This document shows positions 51,501 to 53,145 of a DNA stretch of 64,000 nucleotides, piece after piece. The stretch spans positions 80,831,574-80,895,573 of the forward strand of contig NC_087063.1 of assembly GCF_963678635.1 (NCBI RefSeq). The letters run 5' to 3'. Every line of letters begins with the position of its first letter. Position 1 is the stretch's first letter. The notes beneath the pieces were generated by a model. The model had not been told where the DNA came from, ran no database searches, and worked only from the letters and a program-made list of their open reading frames with translations. Source of the DNA: Symsagittifera roscoffensis (lineage: Eukaryota; Xenacoelomorpha; Acoela; Convolutidae). The translations under genes were made by a program, and so were the position numbers.

Positions 51501-52820
51501 AGACGCAACAACACGGCCTTGAATATTGGGACATATCTAAAACGGGCTCTTTTCCAGTTTCCCACCCCCTCGTAAAATTACATTAAAAAGCTGTTCAAAA
51601 ATTGTTCACAGGGCATTTAGTGTAAGAAATGTTGTAAAAATTTGTTCACCGGTGAACGCTGACACGTTACGAGTTTTTCATATGAAAAACCATTTTAAAT
51701 AGACTTTTGTATTTTGAATTTCACAAAAAATCAAAGGGGGACTGGAAAAGAGCCCAGAAACGGATTAACCGTAGATAAACCACCTGTGAGTTGCAGAAAC
51801 GCTAATTATATTCATTAATATTATATTTATGACCTAACGAAGTCATTTTACAAGGTTTCATTGCTAATTTTCTTGTCAATTAGTCAACGTTAAACACATT
51901 AAACACACGTTGGAGCAAGGAAAAGCTCTTTTCCCATCTCCCCGCCTATGAAATTTTTGTAGCAGGAGTTTTGTTCAAAATGTTCGATTGCTGGGGGGAG
52001 GAAAAAGAGCTTTGTTTCCTTTCACTGGTGTTTTCTAAACGTAGAAAAACTACACCATGAAAAGAGGGCTCTTTTCCAGTCCCCCCCCCTTTGTTAAATT
52101 ACAAAAAGAGATGTTCAAAAATTGTGCACACGGCAATTTTCATATTAGAAATGTTGTGAAAATTTGTTCAGCTGTTCACGCTGACACGTTTTAATGCAGT
52201 TTATAACATTAAAAATTATTTTAAAAAGACTTTCATGTAATGAATTTCAGAAAAAATGAAAGGGGGGGAACTGGAAAAGAGCCGAAAAGAGAGATATTCG
52301 CAGAAAAAACAGCTGTAACCGTGCTCACTTTGAACCCGACATGCGTGTAGTCGTACTCATTTTCGCCACCAGCATTTGCATAAGTGTAATCATGTTCTTC
52401 TTGGTCTTGACCTCTAGTCGGCATCAGTAAATTCTGTTTCTGTTGCGGTGAAATTTTACCCGGTGCCGGGGCGGGTTTGCTGCCTACAGTTGGTCGCTTG
52501 TTCGGCGAAGCCGATGACGAAGACGGTTTACTTTTTTCTTTATCTTTGTCATCACGTGACCTGCTTCCGGACCTCGGACTTGGAGACCTCCGGCGGTTCC
52601 TGGAATCGGGAGATCTGGAGCGGGATCCACCACTACGGTTGCGGTCTCGTCTGGACGGACTATTACTACTTCGGTTTCTAGGTGAGTTACTGCTCCTTGC
52701 TTTAAGTTCCTTATACTTACTTCTACCGTCACGGTTCATACTTTTACGAGAGTTTTGATCTTTGGTTGAACTTGCGGCTGAGGGAACTTCAATCGAGCTT
52801 CTAGACTTCTGGTTTCCCAT
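9200..52820 (-). CDS. Src-like non-receptor tyrosine kinase (8 exons, 645 aa)
   Basis: Joined exons 52329-52820, 37656-37882, 36129-36318, 34973-35131, 34124-34303, 29795-29948, 9887-10109 and 9200-9512 (minus strand) keep frame at every GT-AG junction. Residues 1-164: Met-Gly start (myristoylation-type MGNQKS), Arg/Ser-rich region, then DYTYA and EYDYTHV. SH3 is about 167-222 (AMFDY, WW, PSNY). SH2 is about 228-330 (WYF, FLIR with R253, HYKI). Kinase is about 360-615: GSGQFG 373-378, VAVK K394, E410, gatekeeper T439, HRDLAARN 484-491, DFG 504-506, activation-loop Y517, APE 531-533. By family knowledge it phosphorylates protein tyrosines at the inner plasma membrane. Src, Frk or Srms kinship is inferred; the absence of a PH/BTK module argues against Tec. 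The C-terminal 35 residues contain no tyrosine. Introns carry an 18-kb Gypsy, a BEL/Pao and many MITEs. The link between exon 1 and exon 2 is the least certain join. Confidence 0.85.
9887..10109 (-). CDS. Kinase exon 7 (catalytic and activation loops)
   Basis: Acceptor TTTGTTTGCAG, donor AT|GTGAGT. The exon encodes [16 protein letters not shown], an activation-loop tyrosine in AFYQARRG, and RWTAPEA. The HRDLAARN form, rather than HRDLRAAN, is shared by Abl, Csk, Frk and the insect Src42A type. The upstream intron contains the whole 18-kb Gypsy element, and a triplicated 38-base repeat lies just before the acceptor. Confidence 0.95.
10132..10246. repeat. Three tandem 38-39-base units beside exon 7
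   Basis: The unit AGCTCTTTCCATGCTCTCAT plus TTTCTTAAAACAAAAAA is repeated three times almost perfectly. The array starts about 20 bases upstream of the exon 7 acceptor on the gene's strand, where branch point and pyrimidine tract would normally lie. Confidence 0.9.
10324..10503. repeat. Foldback element in intron 7
   Basis: The left arm TTTTTTGACGCCAATTT with GCTTGCTT pairs with the right arm AAGCAAGC with AATTGGCGTCAAAAAA. The element is about 180 bases with no coding capacity. A non-autonomous MITE is likely, but no clear target duplication is seen. The rest of 10,247-10,994 is plain AT-rich intron. Confidence 0.6.
10999..11408 (-). repeat. 3' LTR of the large Gypsy element
   Basis: Starts TGAGTTATGACC and ends AGGTTCCA on the plus strand. 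It is virtually identical to 28,600-29,009. An internal short palindrome, GTGCTGAAATTAC with GTAATTTCAGCAC, could form a hairpin. Confidence 0.95.
11409..13003 (-). other. 3' non-coding tail of the Gypsy element
   Basis: About 1.6 kb between the last minus-strand ORF and the 3' LTR without a convincing coding frame on the element strand. A direct repeat of GGTGGGTTAGGCC occurs near 12,090 and 12,136. Plus-strand frames here (11.46-11.94 and 12.2-12.4 kb) look like unselected T-rich antisense. The polypurine tract next to the LTR is weak. Confidence 0.6.
13004..13911 (-). CDS. 3'-terminal accessory ORF of the Gypsy element (unrecognised)
   Basis: An ATG at 13,911 opens a Pro/Thr-rich frame that stops near 13,765. 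From 13,795 the next frame is open without an ATG for 263 codons to 13,004, including [23 protein letters not shown] and PHGFFPDD. One single-base break near 13,780 would explain the split. I recognise no domain. It lies 50 bases after the env-like stop and is not part of the usual Gypsy plan. It might be spliced from an upstream leader. Confidence 0.55.
13962..16525 (-). CDS. env: Env-like glycoprotein gene (frame-broken)
   Basis: Two frames in tandem form one probable membrane glycoprotein of about 850-880 residues. The first (16,525-15,461, 354 codons) starts with a clear signal peptide ([18 protein letters not shown]) and is cysteine-bearing. The second (open from before 15,437 to 13,962, 491 codons after the first Met) has hydrophobic segments at about residues 330-368 and 380-402 of that part, then a Pro-rich tail. 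A one-base shift near 15,480-15,510 separates them. The position after integrase and the signal-peptide/TM layout support an envelope protein for particle entry. The fusion class was not identified. The start overlaps the preceding ORF by 13 bases. Confidence 0.75.
16513..17646 (-). CDS. Proline-rich accessory ORF of the Gypsy element
   Basis: The frame is open from 17,646 (just after a TAG) to 16,513, about 377 codons, but has no early ATG. The first half is Ser/Thr/Pro/Gln-rich ([20 protein letters not shown], then LGSTPTSEQ). The last 150 residues look folded ([15 protein letters not shown] to [12 protein letters not shown]). It overlaps the env-like start by 13 bases. The eroded plus-strand relative preserves [14 protein letters not shown] at about 8.40 kb, which argues that the upstream non-ATG part is really translated, perhaps by splicing or a frame change. 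Function unknown; a matrix or capsid-accessory role is only a guess. Confidence 0.6.
   Translation of the reverse strand, partial: TKKLSKIATQQSQSQSSPTSSQDNPTTPSTTQNPQTSTRISFQDNPYTFEERHARLSEPLEPVQRQAPLSEPTYNLYPTLPQELSRIRNPSQNQNTVEINRQIIHPRRNKNFQTPRVHFDIPQSPSQNTPENPIGILPETPTLLSQRSTSSLPSDYLGSTPTSEQIRENPFNPPNQASRLPYWTTHSFTQGELNLVNDPIDISTDTTTSSSLPETLSLPSTPSISQISPPPFNLNLPNNLDARYREQSSTNIPLRLDWNTFTAPPPLFGQHLESNRLHNWALNRLQYRQDIHDDIRDHNIQILQQNSLQLKFEITVKLNNITQHPYPLNPPNITAQSLPPPFITIEVIYKYDRYTKKTIGYITFYNPYSGLSYTCIF
17655..17843 (-). CDS. Small hydrophobic ORF 2 of the Gypsy element
   Basis: 62 codons: a short polar start, then [24 protein letters not shown], and a second hydrophobic run [20 protein letters not shown]. 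It looks like a two-pass membrane peptide (viroporin-like shape, inferred). Its ATG overlaps the stop of the preceding small ORF as ATGA (17,840-17,843). Confidence 0.5.
   Translation of the reverse strand: MIRTIFSRTDIFLLFVIFITFLSSLILTICKCIKKAIITFALATILLILFLEEYYNKHKLFH
17840..18070 (-). CDS. Small hydrophobic ORF 1 of the Gypsy element
   Basis: 76 codons dominated by Ile/Phe/Leu ([29 protein letters not shown]) with a charged end ([13 protein letters not shown]). It is preceded directly by a stop as TAAATG and overlaps the next ORF as ATGA. AT-rich DNA can give such peptides by chance. However, a Phe/Leu-rich stretch sits in the same relative position in the eroded copy at 7.92-8.05 kb. Confidence 0.45.
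   Translation of the reverse strand: MLFYQTVTKIITNLKQFFTILETFIIFLFDILESFLIILIIFCNIFLIFYTIFELFLQLSKTLDYIHRYDSYNLSK
18142..18375 (-). CDS. Possible small ORF between pol and the hydrophobic ORFs
   Basis: The frame is open without ATG for 77 codons ([20 protein letters not shown] to THLSKN). An adjacent frame continues ([20 protein letters not shown]) up to a stop that touches the ATG of the hydrophobic ORF at 18,070. This suggests one gene of about 100 codons with a single-base break. No family is recognised. The remainder of 18,376-18,921 is non-coding. Confidence 0.35.
   Translation of the reverse strand, partial: TKDQQYFPNSDLKYPPNKYVKLALSKRTTILFSLKYKNLKNTPDHLTNENKDKEDLPITIKISPNNFLQNSTHLSKN
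18922..24237 (-). CDS. pol: Gypsy pol polyprotein (frame-broken)
   Basis: Frame 1 (24,237-20,398) has an Asn/Arg/Ser-rich N-terminal region (residues about 20-190), an acidic linker, protease [12 protein letters not shown] (DSG at 339-341), reverse transcriptase with ITYLDD at 845-850, and RNase H with [13 protein letters not shown] near 995. Frame 2 (read from before 20,188 to 19,127) is the integrase: zinc-finger part CNDCIVCQ, then [18 protein letters not shown] and the Glu block [11 protein letters not shown]. Frame 3 runs to 18,922 and carries the C-terminal tail ([20 protein letters not shown]). The breaks fall in a C8 run (20,427-20,434) and near 19,140. The first frame lies +1 to gag and overlaps it by at least 74 bases, so ribosomal frameshifting is expected for Gag-Pol. 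Confidence 0.92.
24164..26908 (-). CDS. gag: Gypsy Gag
   Basis: 914 codons from ATG at 26,908. A long N-terminal part is unlike common Gag and includes Gln/Asn/Pro-rich stretches around residues 400-560 ([10 protein letters not shown] and variants). Then comes a capsid-like core ([47 protein letters not shown]), typical of retrotransposon Gag. A zinc knuckle [14 protein letters not shown] lies at about 842-855. It assembles particles and binds genomic RNA (family knowledge). At 914 residues it is about twice the usual Ty3/Gypsy Gag. The ORF starts inside the end of the basic pre-gag ORF. Confidence 0.9.
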   Translation of the reverse strand: MSSTHTPGEESPDDDDIFPFIVDATTDRGQHIFCKNLLLNLFDSGISPCKTEFPDVKIKRQIIDHYLKDICNLTQQYGIYSIEFSSPNQNHNKYIIQTDDLDLEFSKVFSEYIKSIQYHNSQRANSIFTNDVFAIIYSYISILENEIQIPNVSPTETSKHIRVRHEITLISSFLNIIKENFTKDEVSQHTKHDLQKILAWFIIDYFTHNIDLISQARKNFRPQNSNDDTAITEQSDYVWDPEWSHPAFINFPQSISSQAISTISYIRDYVRVIPLTIDATPLNYNTFLPDMQNNSLNSTVIHNENLNGTRNLTQQDIQTPSHFINEEIVHTTTTQQSISPIRPNLTTPRNTNPSQTQVTLQSTVKPSVATKYSHMDYQTYRPMTIPSKTRKTFTRNNFAEHNYNYTHPSKTNYQPRRNFNQYTRSRNWDNPMAQPNSINFQTNPPQDRSENYPFFQQNKNKKQTSYQMDYLSSDDDFLQPDIFAPYTQEYRGQGIQKPHTYHRIFSPQPIDTQNQQPIQQQNPINTQSFQPIQQQNPMIANSYQPTQMQNEIPLPYYLQQHEITRNQLSNFSQMPNAAESLQMTMNPYLMGGSSITSNKPLMVFTGTDPEYSVEDYLNAVTANLILNIGPEPINTPLHQNWIHRRTALIQTTLDGAAQKSFSVLPIEIKSNWKKFTQEFSKMFDSERNKQQQRVLCNEIRRLPNETIKQLAVRIETLVRKAYSLNTHDYKNTKMTEILMMTLTPQLRKIAIKKRASHPSSIREPDLDFRKLVDKLEQAEITMKLEETENLKLQYVNRIETASTNINNIQESDTDLVEKITEILNIYEKHPNFKGKPSFKKWCNYCRRYGHSISECRQKQQDNQNKPQKYKEPNKSFYQYMKKKSKSTEQNCVQQQQFRKTTPEQYKLYKKSITI
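26883..27350 (-). CDS. Basic pre-gag ORF of the Gypsy element
   Basis: 155 codons from ATG at 27,350. It has a highly basic stretch ([19 protein letters not shown]) around residues 42-60, an acidic Ser-rich middle and a second basic cluster ([14 protein letters not shown]). It overlaps the gag ATG by 26 bases in another frame. No family is recognised. Composition suggests a nucleic-acid-binding or nuclear protein, by inference only. Confidence 0.55.
   Translation of the reverse strand: MSFKNLGNKQTIVLHNCEIDNKKYDLVITPHTQTVGYIRTKRQTLKRKIITKQRQITRKRFSKNRNAFSESETNSLDELYKLKESIDKNCPIHDQLYFSDSETTSNSSKRGKRRIKKQYKHKPVHLYNWNQPIRHIDNYILTVIKRKNELNTHPR
27351..28278 (-). other. 5' leader of the Gypsy element with internal repeats
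   Basis: No long frame. Recurrent blocks are seen on the plus strand: TTCAGGGTTGG-type motifs near 27,455 and 27,570 with a variant near 27,790; CGTTAGA(T/C)ACTA near 27,632 and 27,819; and GATCCAAGGATA(G/A)GCCTTGATGATC-type half-palindromes near 27,880 and 27,930. This is the expected place for packaging and dimerisation signals. Confidence 0.5.
28279..28597 (-). CDS. Leader ORF next to the primer binding site
   Basis: 77 codons from ATG at 28,512 to 28,279 (LGIG-type segment [18 protein letters not shown]). The frame stays open upstream without ATG to the LTR edge. It is unrecognised. It might be a short leader exon joined to downstream frames that lack their own ATG, but no donor site stands out. 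Confidence 0.3.
28583..28597 (-). promoter_or_regulatory. Primer binding site of the Gypsy element
   Basis: Two bases inside the 5' LTR, the minus strand reads TGGTGCGACCATAAG. It starts with the TGG that pairs to a tRNA CCA end. The tRNA species was not identified. Confidence 0.65.
28600..29009 (-). repeat. 5' LTR of the large Gypsy element
   Basis: 410 bases, same ends and sequence as 10,999-11,408 apart from one base. It is followed by CTAG, matching the other flank. Confidence 0.95.
29162..29325. repeat. Tandem repeat, about 60-base unit
   Basis: Three or so copies of TTTTTCAAAAATTGTCAAAA plus ATTGTCATTGTCTATTTTTAGGACA, the last degraded. It lies in the kinase intron between the Gypsy insertion and the splice-site MITE. 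The rest of 29,010-29,373 shows nothing else. Confidence 0.8.
29374..29787. mobile_element. hAT-type MITE inserted at a kinase 5' splice site
   Basis: Ends CAGGGGCTGATCTA and TAAATCCGCCCCTG form an imperfect terminal inverted repeat. It is bounded by perfect 8-base copies of GTGTTACC (29,366-29,373 and 29,788-29,795). The right copy contains the last base of kinase exon 6 and its donor (minus strand: G|GTAACAC). The body holds GGCGCCGAAAGCGCC and poly-G/C tracts common to related copies at 30.75, 31.87, 33.56 and 35.30 kb. Confidence 0.9.
29795..29948 (-). CDS. Kinase exon 6 (hinge and N-lobe end)
   Basis: The exon starts [15 protein letters not shown], includes the hinge [16 protein letters not shown] with gatekeeper Thr, and ends ...YLTGIAG in phase 1. 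Acceptor TTCTGCTCTAG; donor G|GTAACA lies inside the target duplication of the adjacent MITE. The next exon supplies GT to finish a Gly codon. Confidence 0.95.
29955..30215. repeat. Tandem repeat, about 60-base unit, beside exon 6
   Basis: Four to five units of AATAAATTGTTTTCAGACTT plus TTAATCAGAACAAAAA begin within 10 bases of the exon 6 acceptor on the intron side. Copies differ by a few bases (CTGGCTTATAATC variants alternate with CAGACTTTTAATC). Confidence 0.85.
30753..31170. mobile_element. hAT-type MITE copy
   Basis: Starts CAAGGGCGGATCTAGG and runs through the same body landmarks as 29,374-29,787 (GCGCGTGCTCCC, TAGTATATG, GAAGGCGCCTTT, GACCCTTTGGGTCGGCAGG). It ends near AAATTCGCCTTA. 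Target duplication not clear. The flanking 30,216-30,752 intron shows no other structure. Confidence 0.7.
31171..31863. other. AT-rich intron without recognised features
   Basis: Between two MITE copies in the intron separating kinase exons 5 and 6. No coding frame, RNA gene or repeat recognised. Confidence 0.5.
31872..32295. mobile_element. hAT-type MITE copy with perfect target duplication
   Basis: Begins CAGGGACGTTTTTAGG and ends CTAGATCTTTCCCTG, flanked by identical CTTGTAGT (31,864-31,871 and 32,296-32,303). The body is in the opposite orientation to 29,374-29,787. The 8-base duplication supports the hAT assignment. Confidence 0.88.
32304..33563. other. AT-rich intron without recognised features
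   Basis: Kinase intron between exons 5 and 6. No gene or repeat seen in about 1.26 kb. Confidence 0.5.
33564..33900. mobile_element. hAT-type MITE copy, right end missing
   Basis: Starts CAGGGGCGGGTTTAGGATTTTC and shares GCGCGCTCCCCCCTC, TATTGGCGCC and GACCCTTTGGGTCGGCAG with its relatives. Instead of the expected terminal inverted repeat, a partial reduplication of CTTTGGGTCGGC follows and the copy is lost. Confidence 0.7.
34124..34303 (-). CDS. Kinase exon 5 (N-lobe)
   Basis: 60 codons, phase 0 at both ends; acceptor TTTTTTTAG, donor CAG|GTGAAA. It encodes [15 protein letters not shown], the glycine loop GSGQFGEVW, the ATP-anchoring lysine in VAVKIL and the C-helix Glu in FLMEARVM. Matches Src-type N-lobes closely in length and spacing. 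Confidence 0.96.
34471..34515. repeat. (TTTTG)9 microsatellite
   Basis: Nine uninterrupted TTTTG units, in the intron between kinase exons 4 and 5. Confidence 0.95.
34680..34955. repeat. Minisatellite beside exon 4 donor
   Basis: Five to six units with the core TTTTGATGACCTTGAAGCT plus CAAATCAAGAT, some carrying an extra segment TTGACAAGCTTGAAGATAAA. The array ends about 15 bases from the exon 4 donor. Confidence 0.85.
34973..35131 (-). CDS. Kinase gene exon 4 (SH2 C-terminal half and linker)
   Basis: 53 codons, phase 0; acceptor TGAAATAG, donor AAG|GTCAGT. Encodes [20 protein letters not shown], the C-terminal SH2 segment, then the SH2-kinase linker. There is no sign of a truncated fold. 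Confidence 0.92.
35304..35590. mobile_element. hAT-type MITE copy (short)
   Basis: CAGGGGCGGATTTAGG to CTAAATCCGCCCTTG, 287 bases, flanked by TTCAAAAC and TTGAAAAC (7 of 8 match). A deleted version of the family at 29,374. Confidence 0.8.
36129..36318 (-). CDS. Kinase gene exon 3 (SH2 phosphotyrosine pocket)
   Basis: Acceptor TTGTTGGACAG, donor GAG|GTAGGC. Encodes [17 protein letters not shown], with the pocket arginine in FLIR (residue 253) and HYKIEV. The canonical FLVRES Glu-Ser pair is Asn-Arg here, and the loop before FSLSVKV is about seven residues longer than in Src. Confidence 0.94.
36690..37100. mobile_element. Degraded hAT-type MITE fragments
   Basis: Body landmarks of the CAGGGGCGG family in reverse orientation (TCGACCCCTGCTTACCCAAA, CCGACTGACCCTAAAA, GAGTGGAGCGTGCGC) without clean ends. 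Possibly two overlapping insertions. Confidence 0.6.
37139..37243. repeat. Small inverted-repeat element
   Basis: GGCCTAATCCACTTCT on the left mirrors AGAAGGGGGATTAGTCC on the right, around C-rich then G-rich tracts. A short MITE is plausible. Confidence 0.45.
37395..37582. mobile_element. Truncated hAT-type MITE copy
   Basis: Only one end is recognisable: AAAATCCTAGATCCACCCCT near 37,560-37,577 plus adjoining body sequence (GGCCTGCAG, GATTTGGGAGAGCT). Confidence 0.55.
37656..37882 (-). CDS. Kinase gene exon 2 (SH3 and start of SH2)
   Basis: Acceptor TGTGGTAG, donor GAGAG|GTGAGT. Encodes [33 protein letters not shown] (SH3 ligand-groove residues) and [15 protein letters not shown] (first SH2 strand and helix). 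SH3 runs straight into SH2 with a short connector, as in Src relatives. Confidence 0.95.
38249..38524. repeat. Foldback element with two nested inverted repeats
   Basis: Outer arms AACGAAATAGA...CTTTTGATGTGATAG and CTATCACATCAAAACAG...TCTATTTCGTT; inner arms CTTTTCATACGATACGATA and TATCGTATCGTATGAAAATG. No coding capacity, no obvious target duplication. Confidence 0.75.
40363..40586. mobile_element. Diverged MITE, family B
   Basis: Ends GGCTCCTTTCCAGTCCC and AAACTGGAAAAGAGC, with the internal run TTCTTACATGCAAATTGCA. Related to the copies at 51,545 and 52,067 but more diverged; target duplication not recognisable. Confidence 0.65.
41614..42076 (-). repeat. 3' LTR of BEL/Pao element
   Basis: Matches 50,123-50,808 apart from substitutions, a small indel and the MITE in the other copy. 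The pol frame ends inside it (stop at 42,049-42,051). Confidence 0.85.
41930..42012 (-). other. tRNA-like segment inside the BEL 3' LTR
   Basis: On the minus strand: TATAGCTCAGCG (A-box-like) followed by GTGGGTTCGATTCTCAC, a perfect 5-bp T-arm with seven-base loop and B-box. Acceptor and D stems do not pair well, so this is tRNA-derived or tRNA-mimicking rather than a functional tRNA. Confidence 0.6.
42049..45232 (-). pseudogene. pol: BEL/Pao pol: RT, RNase H, integrase (disrupted)
   Basis: RT: the frame open from before 45,190 to 44,519 has [27 protein letters not shown] and FYMDDYL. RNase [16 protein letters not shown] and [15 protein letters not shown]. Integrase: CVCCRKRK zinc-binding end, [19 protein letters not shown] and [16 protein letters not shown] (the D, D and E blocks). 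Disruptions on the minus strand: TGA near 45,232 in IVGIL just before DDDNIHLP, a one-base shift near 44,520 and a TAG near 44,425. The relatively intact 776-codon integrase frame suggests inactivation is not ancient. It ends within the LTR. Confidence 0.92.
45233..46708 (-). CDS. gag-pro: BEL/Pao Gag C-terminal part and protease
   Basis: 491 codons. The first 100 ([19 protein letters not shown] to [15 protein letters not shown]) match the C-terminal half of the Gag-like DUF1759 family. Then come paired Cys/His knuckles ([28 protein letters not shown]). An aspartic-protease-like domain follows ([19 protein letters not shown] where BEL relatives usually have D-S/T-G) and ends [10 protein letters not shown]. 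The frame continues into pol but is cut by a TGA. The N-terminal half of DUF1759 is missing at the junction with the upstream ORF, so an internal deletion is likely. Confidence 0.88.
   Translation of the reverse strand: MTIVAAHLEKLLNFPPLKMHNSESIISFASCISSLVAVLKSLAYEYDLKSTSVLNQVISKLPRNMKESWSLHSVKKCWRQPTVLDFNDWLRDKAEAHELMRVSQNKSRPEETPKSGFHKPPTKVFAAALKVEKPFYAPCLQCKGKHQLWSCSVCKEKTPTQRAQFSAQNRLCFSCLQPDHMFRKCPKARKCTKPGCESTHNVLLHGAEKFFSVRSANKELNNSNNASHSNSNSTAPPNRNKPQTSSSNNAGSPSYKKLTGLLPVLQLEISSHTDVTTALVMCDSCCTHSWVSAGLAQRLNLTGQKLDILVNGFNSTESVPTQQVEVNVFAKFDHHEYSFRVKPFVKDSLSVGSETIDVTILQDRFPHLQPIKPIVYNYSDVEMILGQDVFHAIKPLKYFQGRNQNTPVAVRMPIGWVLSDPLPSPIGVRATTFKCNVEDVALADQVKKWYELESYGTFEQADPRSSADKRGQKILDSTTIHDDSRYIVGIL
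46683..48128 (-). CDS. gag: BEL/Pao Gag N-terminal coiled-coil part
   Basis: From ATG at 48,128: [20 protein letters not shown] and a heptad-rich region to about residue 240 ([36 protein letters not shown]). Then comes a Pro/Ser/Asn-rich stretch. This arrangement is usual at the start of BEL/Pao Gag. It ends LDDCGSSS, overlapping the next frame by 26 bases. Confidence 0.85.
   Translation of the reverse strand: MELDLGQKLNKIYLARKELETNLFNYHAKITEYISANDRPAKIETYIEKSSVCLQKIIEKNDELKSLSMHSNNAAETINQLEFYLGSTTAKHDDVLGLAKNYFQIKHQEDQVATARTPTPSESVRSKKTLSQRSKIASMTSSERRREAALAKNRREEVERQVEAKLRLKKQDIQIQSMKGQLDLDVVAEESRQKLAEATIEEAEYLEDASEICELRRSRSKLAMAVQENQTEEDRTRTWVNTQFPTQEIVQPVAPDQSVNLEPASELLSFSSIEPPFTRNLTMINNSHPFADYFETTCINSQSVNAPHTSNTSVSLPNLKLNSTYEPQEQLPLTNLYNYNPLMQSSFLHSNIPTSSMPIAQQTFFPSNSANFVYQPLLPTNVGPLNPPTVTFSPNSYYVTQPSNVQPFSSGGTTFYVHDPKALDAAIYSKPLMAPYTNKKKQYGPFASSGSKPITNQDLAEILTLSQKGPMPSLDDCGSSS
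48334..49047 (-). CDS. Extra ORF upstream of gag in the BEL element
   Basis: The frame is open from just after a TGA at 49,048-49,050 to 48,334 (about 237 codons), no early ATG (first candidate start TTG near 49,020). Features: [50 protein letters not shown] and a basic C-terminus [15 protein letters not shown]. The alpha/beta look and the conserved-seeming IWHDVINNS block recall predicted proteins of unknown function in other invertebrates, by memory only. Not part of the ordinary BEL/Pao gene set. Confidence 0.55.
   Translation of the reverse strand, partial: RLYINRLLKLIAIKTTVSLNILNDVHHCCEFSPSLLKYITINSTKTLDDTFKAVPGLSFNLNANNRQKTVQYLLSNSPKCMLEKNFIIWHDVINNSLSKHRSNNDNPLTPESLIKILEEYKNKISAIIYVHRQNTPNIYGRLVETGILTINVTKLLISKRKASNKELIRKLKLIHPPALLEIKNLRIIRRYFPNQSELINEVKSRRPSSRKRKADKQKISQMTTAEEYLTFVRHFKS
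49051..50101. other. BEL/Pao leader region
   Basis: Non-coding between the extra ORF and the PBS. A 70-base T-rich/A-rich low-complexity tract lies at about 49,430-49,500. No splice donor is obvious. Confidence 0.5.
50102..50119 (-). promoter_or_regulatory. BEL/Pao primer binding site
   Basis: Minus strand TGGTGCCGCGACTCAGGA, three bases inside the 5' LTR. It begins with the TGG complement of a tRNA CCA end. The tRNA is not identified. Confidence 0.75.
50252..50464. mobile_element. hAT-type MITE, family A, inside the BEL LTR
   Basis: Ends GGCTTTTTTTCCTTTCCC and GGGGAAAAGGAAAAAGAGCC, perfect 8-base duplication GCAACAAC (50,244-50,251 and 50,465-50,472). It is absent from the other LTR, proving later insertion. 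Confidence 0.93.
50672..50754 (-). other. tRNA-like segment inside the BEL 5' LTR
   Basis: Copy of 41,930-42,012 with one substitution; same A-box-like and B-box/T-arm structure. Confidence 0.6.
50858..51060. mobile_element. hAT-type MITE, family A
   Basis: GGCTCTTTTTCCTTCCCC to GGGGGAAGGAAAAAGAGCC, perfect duplication TTAAAACG (50,850-50,857 and 51,061-51,068). Internally close to 50,252-50,464 (shared AAATATGTTTGTC and TTTACATGTAAAAATTTGCA). Confidence 0.93.
51136..51355. mobile_element. Degraded family A MITE
   Basis: Shares AAATATGTTTGTCTTGGCCT and the G-rich end GGAGGAAAAAGAGC, with a run of about 18 G near 51,315. The left end is lost. The stretch 51,356-51,536 shows nothing else. Confidence 0.7.
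51545..51754. mobile_element. hAT-type MITE, family B
   Basis: GGCTCTTTTCCAGTTTCCC to GGGGGACTGGAAAAGAGCC, flanks CTAAAACG and CAGAAACG (6 of 8). Shares TGTTCAAAAATTGTTCACA-type internal sequence with the copy at 52,067. Confidence 0.85.
51924..52011. mobile_element. Very short MITE related to families A and B
   Basis: About 88 bases: AAGCTCTTTTCCCATCTCCCC to GGGGGGAGGAAAAAGAGCTT. No clear target duplication. Confidence 0.5.
52067..52283. mobile_element. hAT-type MITE, family B, next to kinase exon 1
   Basis: GGCTCTTTTCCAGTCCCC to GGGGAACTGGAAAAGAGCC with perfect duplication GAAAAGAG (52,059-52,066 and 52,284-52,291). It lies some 40 bases inside intron 1 from the exon 1 donor. Confidence 0.93.
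52329..52820 (-). CDS. Kinase gene exon 1 (unique region, RS-rich)
   Basis: 164 codons from ATG at 52,820, donor AAA|GTGAGC in phase 0, which fits exon 2. MGNQKSRSS gives an N-myristoylation-type start (Gly2, Ser6). Residues about 30-100 are Arg/Ser-rich ([36 protein letters not shown]) like an SR-protein domain. A Pro/Lys-rich stretch follows, then two tyrosine motifs, DYTYA (144-148) and EYDYTHV (155-161). A pyrimidine-rich run followed by AG lies 4-30 bases upstream of the ATG, so a 5' UTR intron or trans-splice acceptor is possible. Alternative: exon 1 of another gene; intron length (14 kb) leaves that open. Confidence 0.72.
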
Positions 52821-53145
52821 AACCCTCCGCAGTCAGGGAGAAATAGGAGAAAAGGTTGTCTTGGTTTAACATTGAGCAGCAATACTTGGTTAGAAAAAAG
52901 TGTTGAAAAGTGGTCATTGTTACATTGGAAAATAATCAAGAGCTAGTCCATGCTACGCATCTTAGCCACGTGCGCAATTAAACTCAATTCGTATTTAAAA
53001 TTCTTTTAGTGGGTTGTAGTGCAGTTGCCACAGAATATTCCGAATGGAGTAATCACCAGAAGCAGGAGTCAGGGGGAGGGGGGCGGAGGTGGTGAGTCTA
53101 GGATTTTTTAAAATTTGAAACCGAAAATTTTTAGGAAATTTTTTG
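52821..53145. other. Upstream flank of kinase exon 1
   Basis: Candidate 5' UTR or promoter region. On the gene strand it contains CTTTTCTCCTATTTCTCCC directly before the start codon. No TATA-type element is convincing. Confidence 0.4.
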
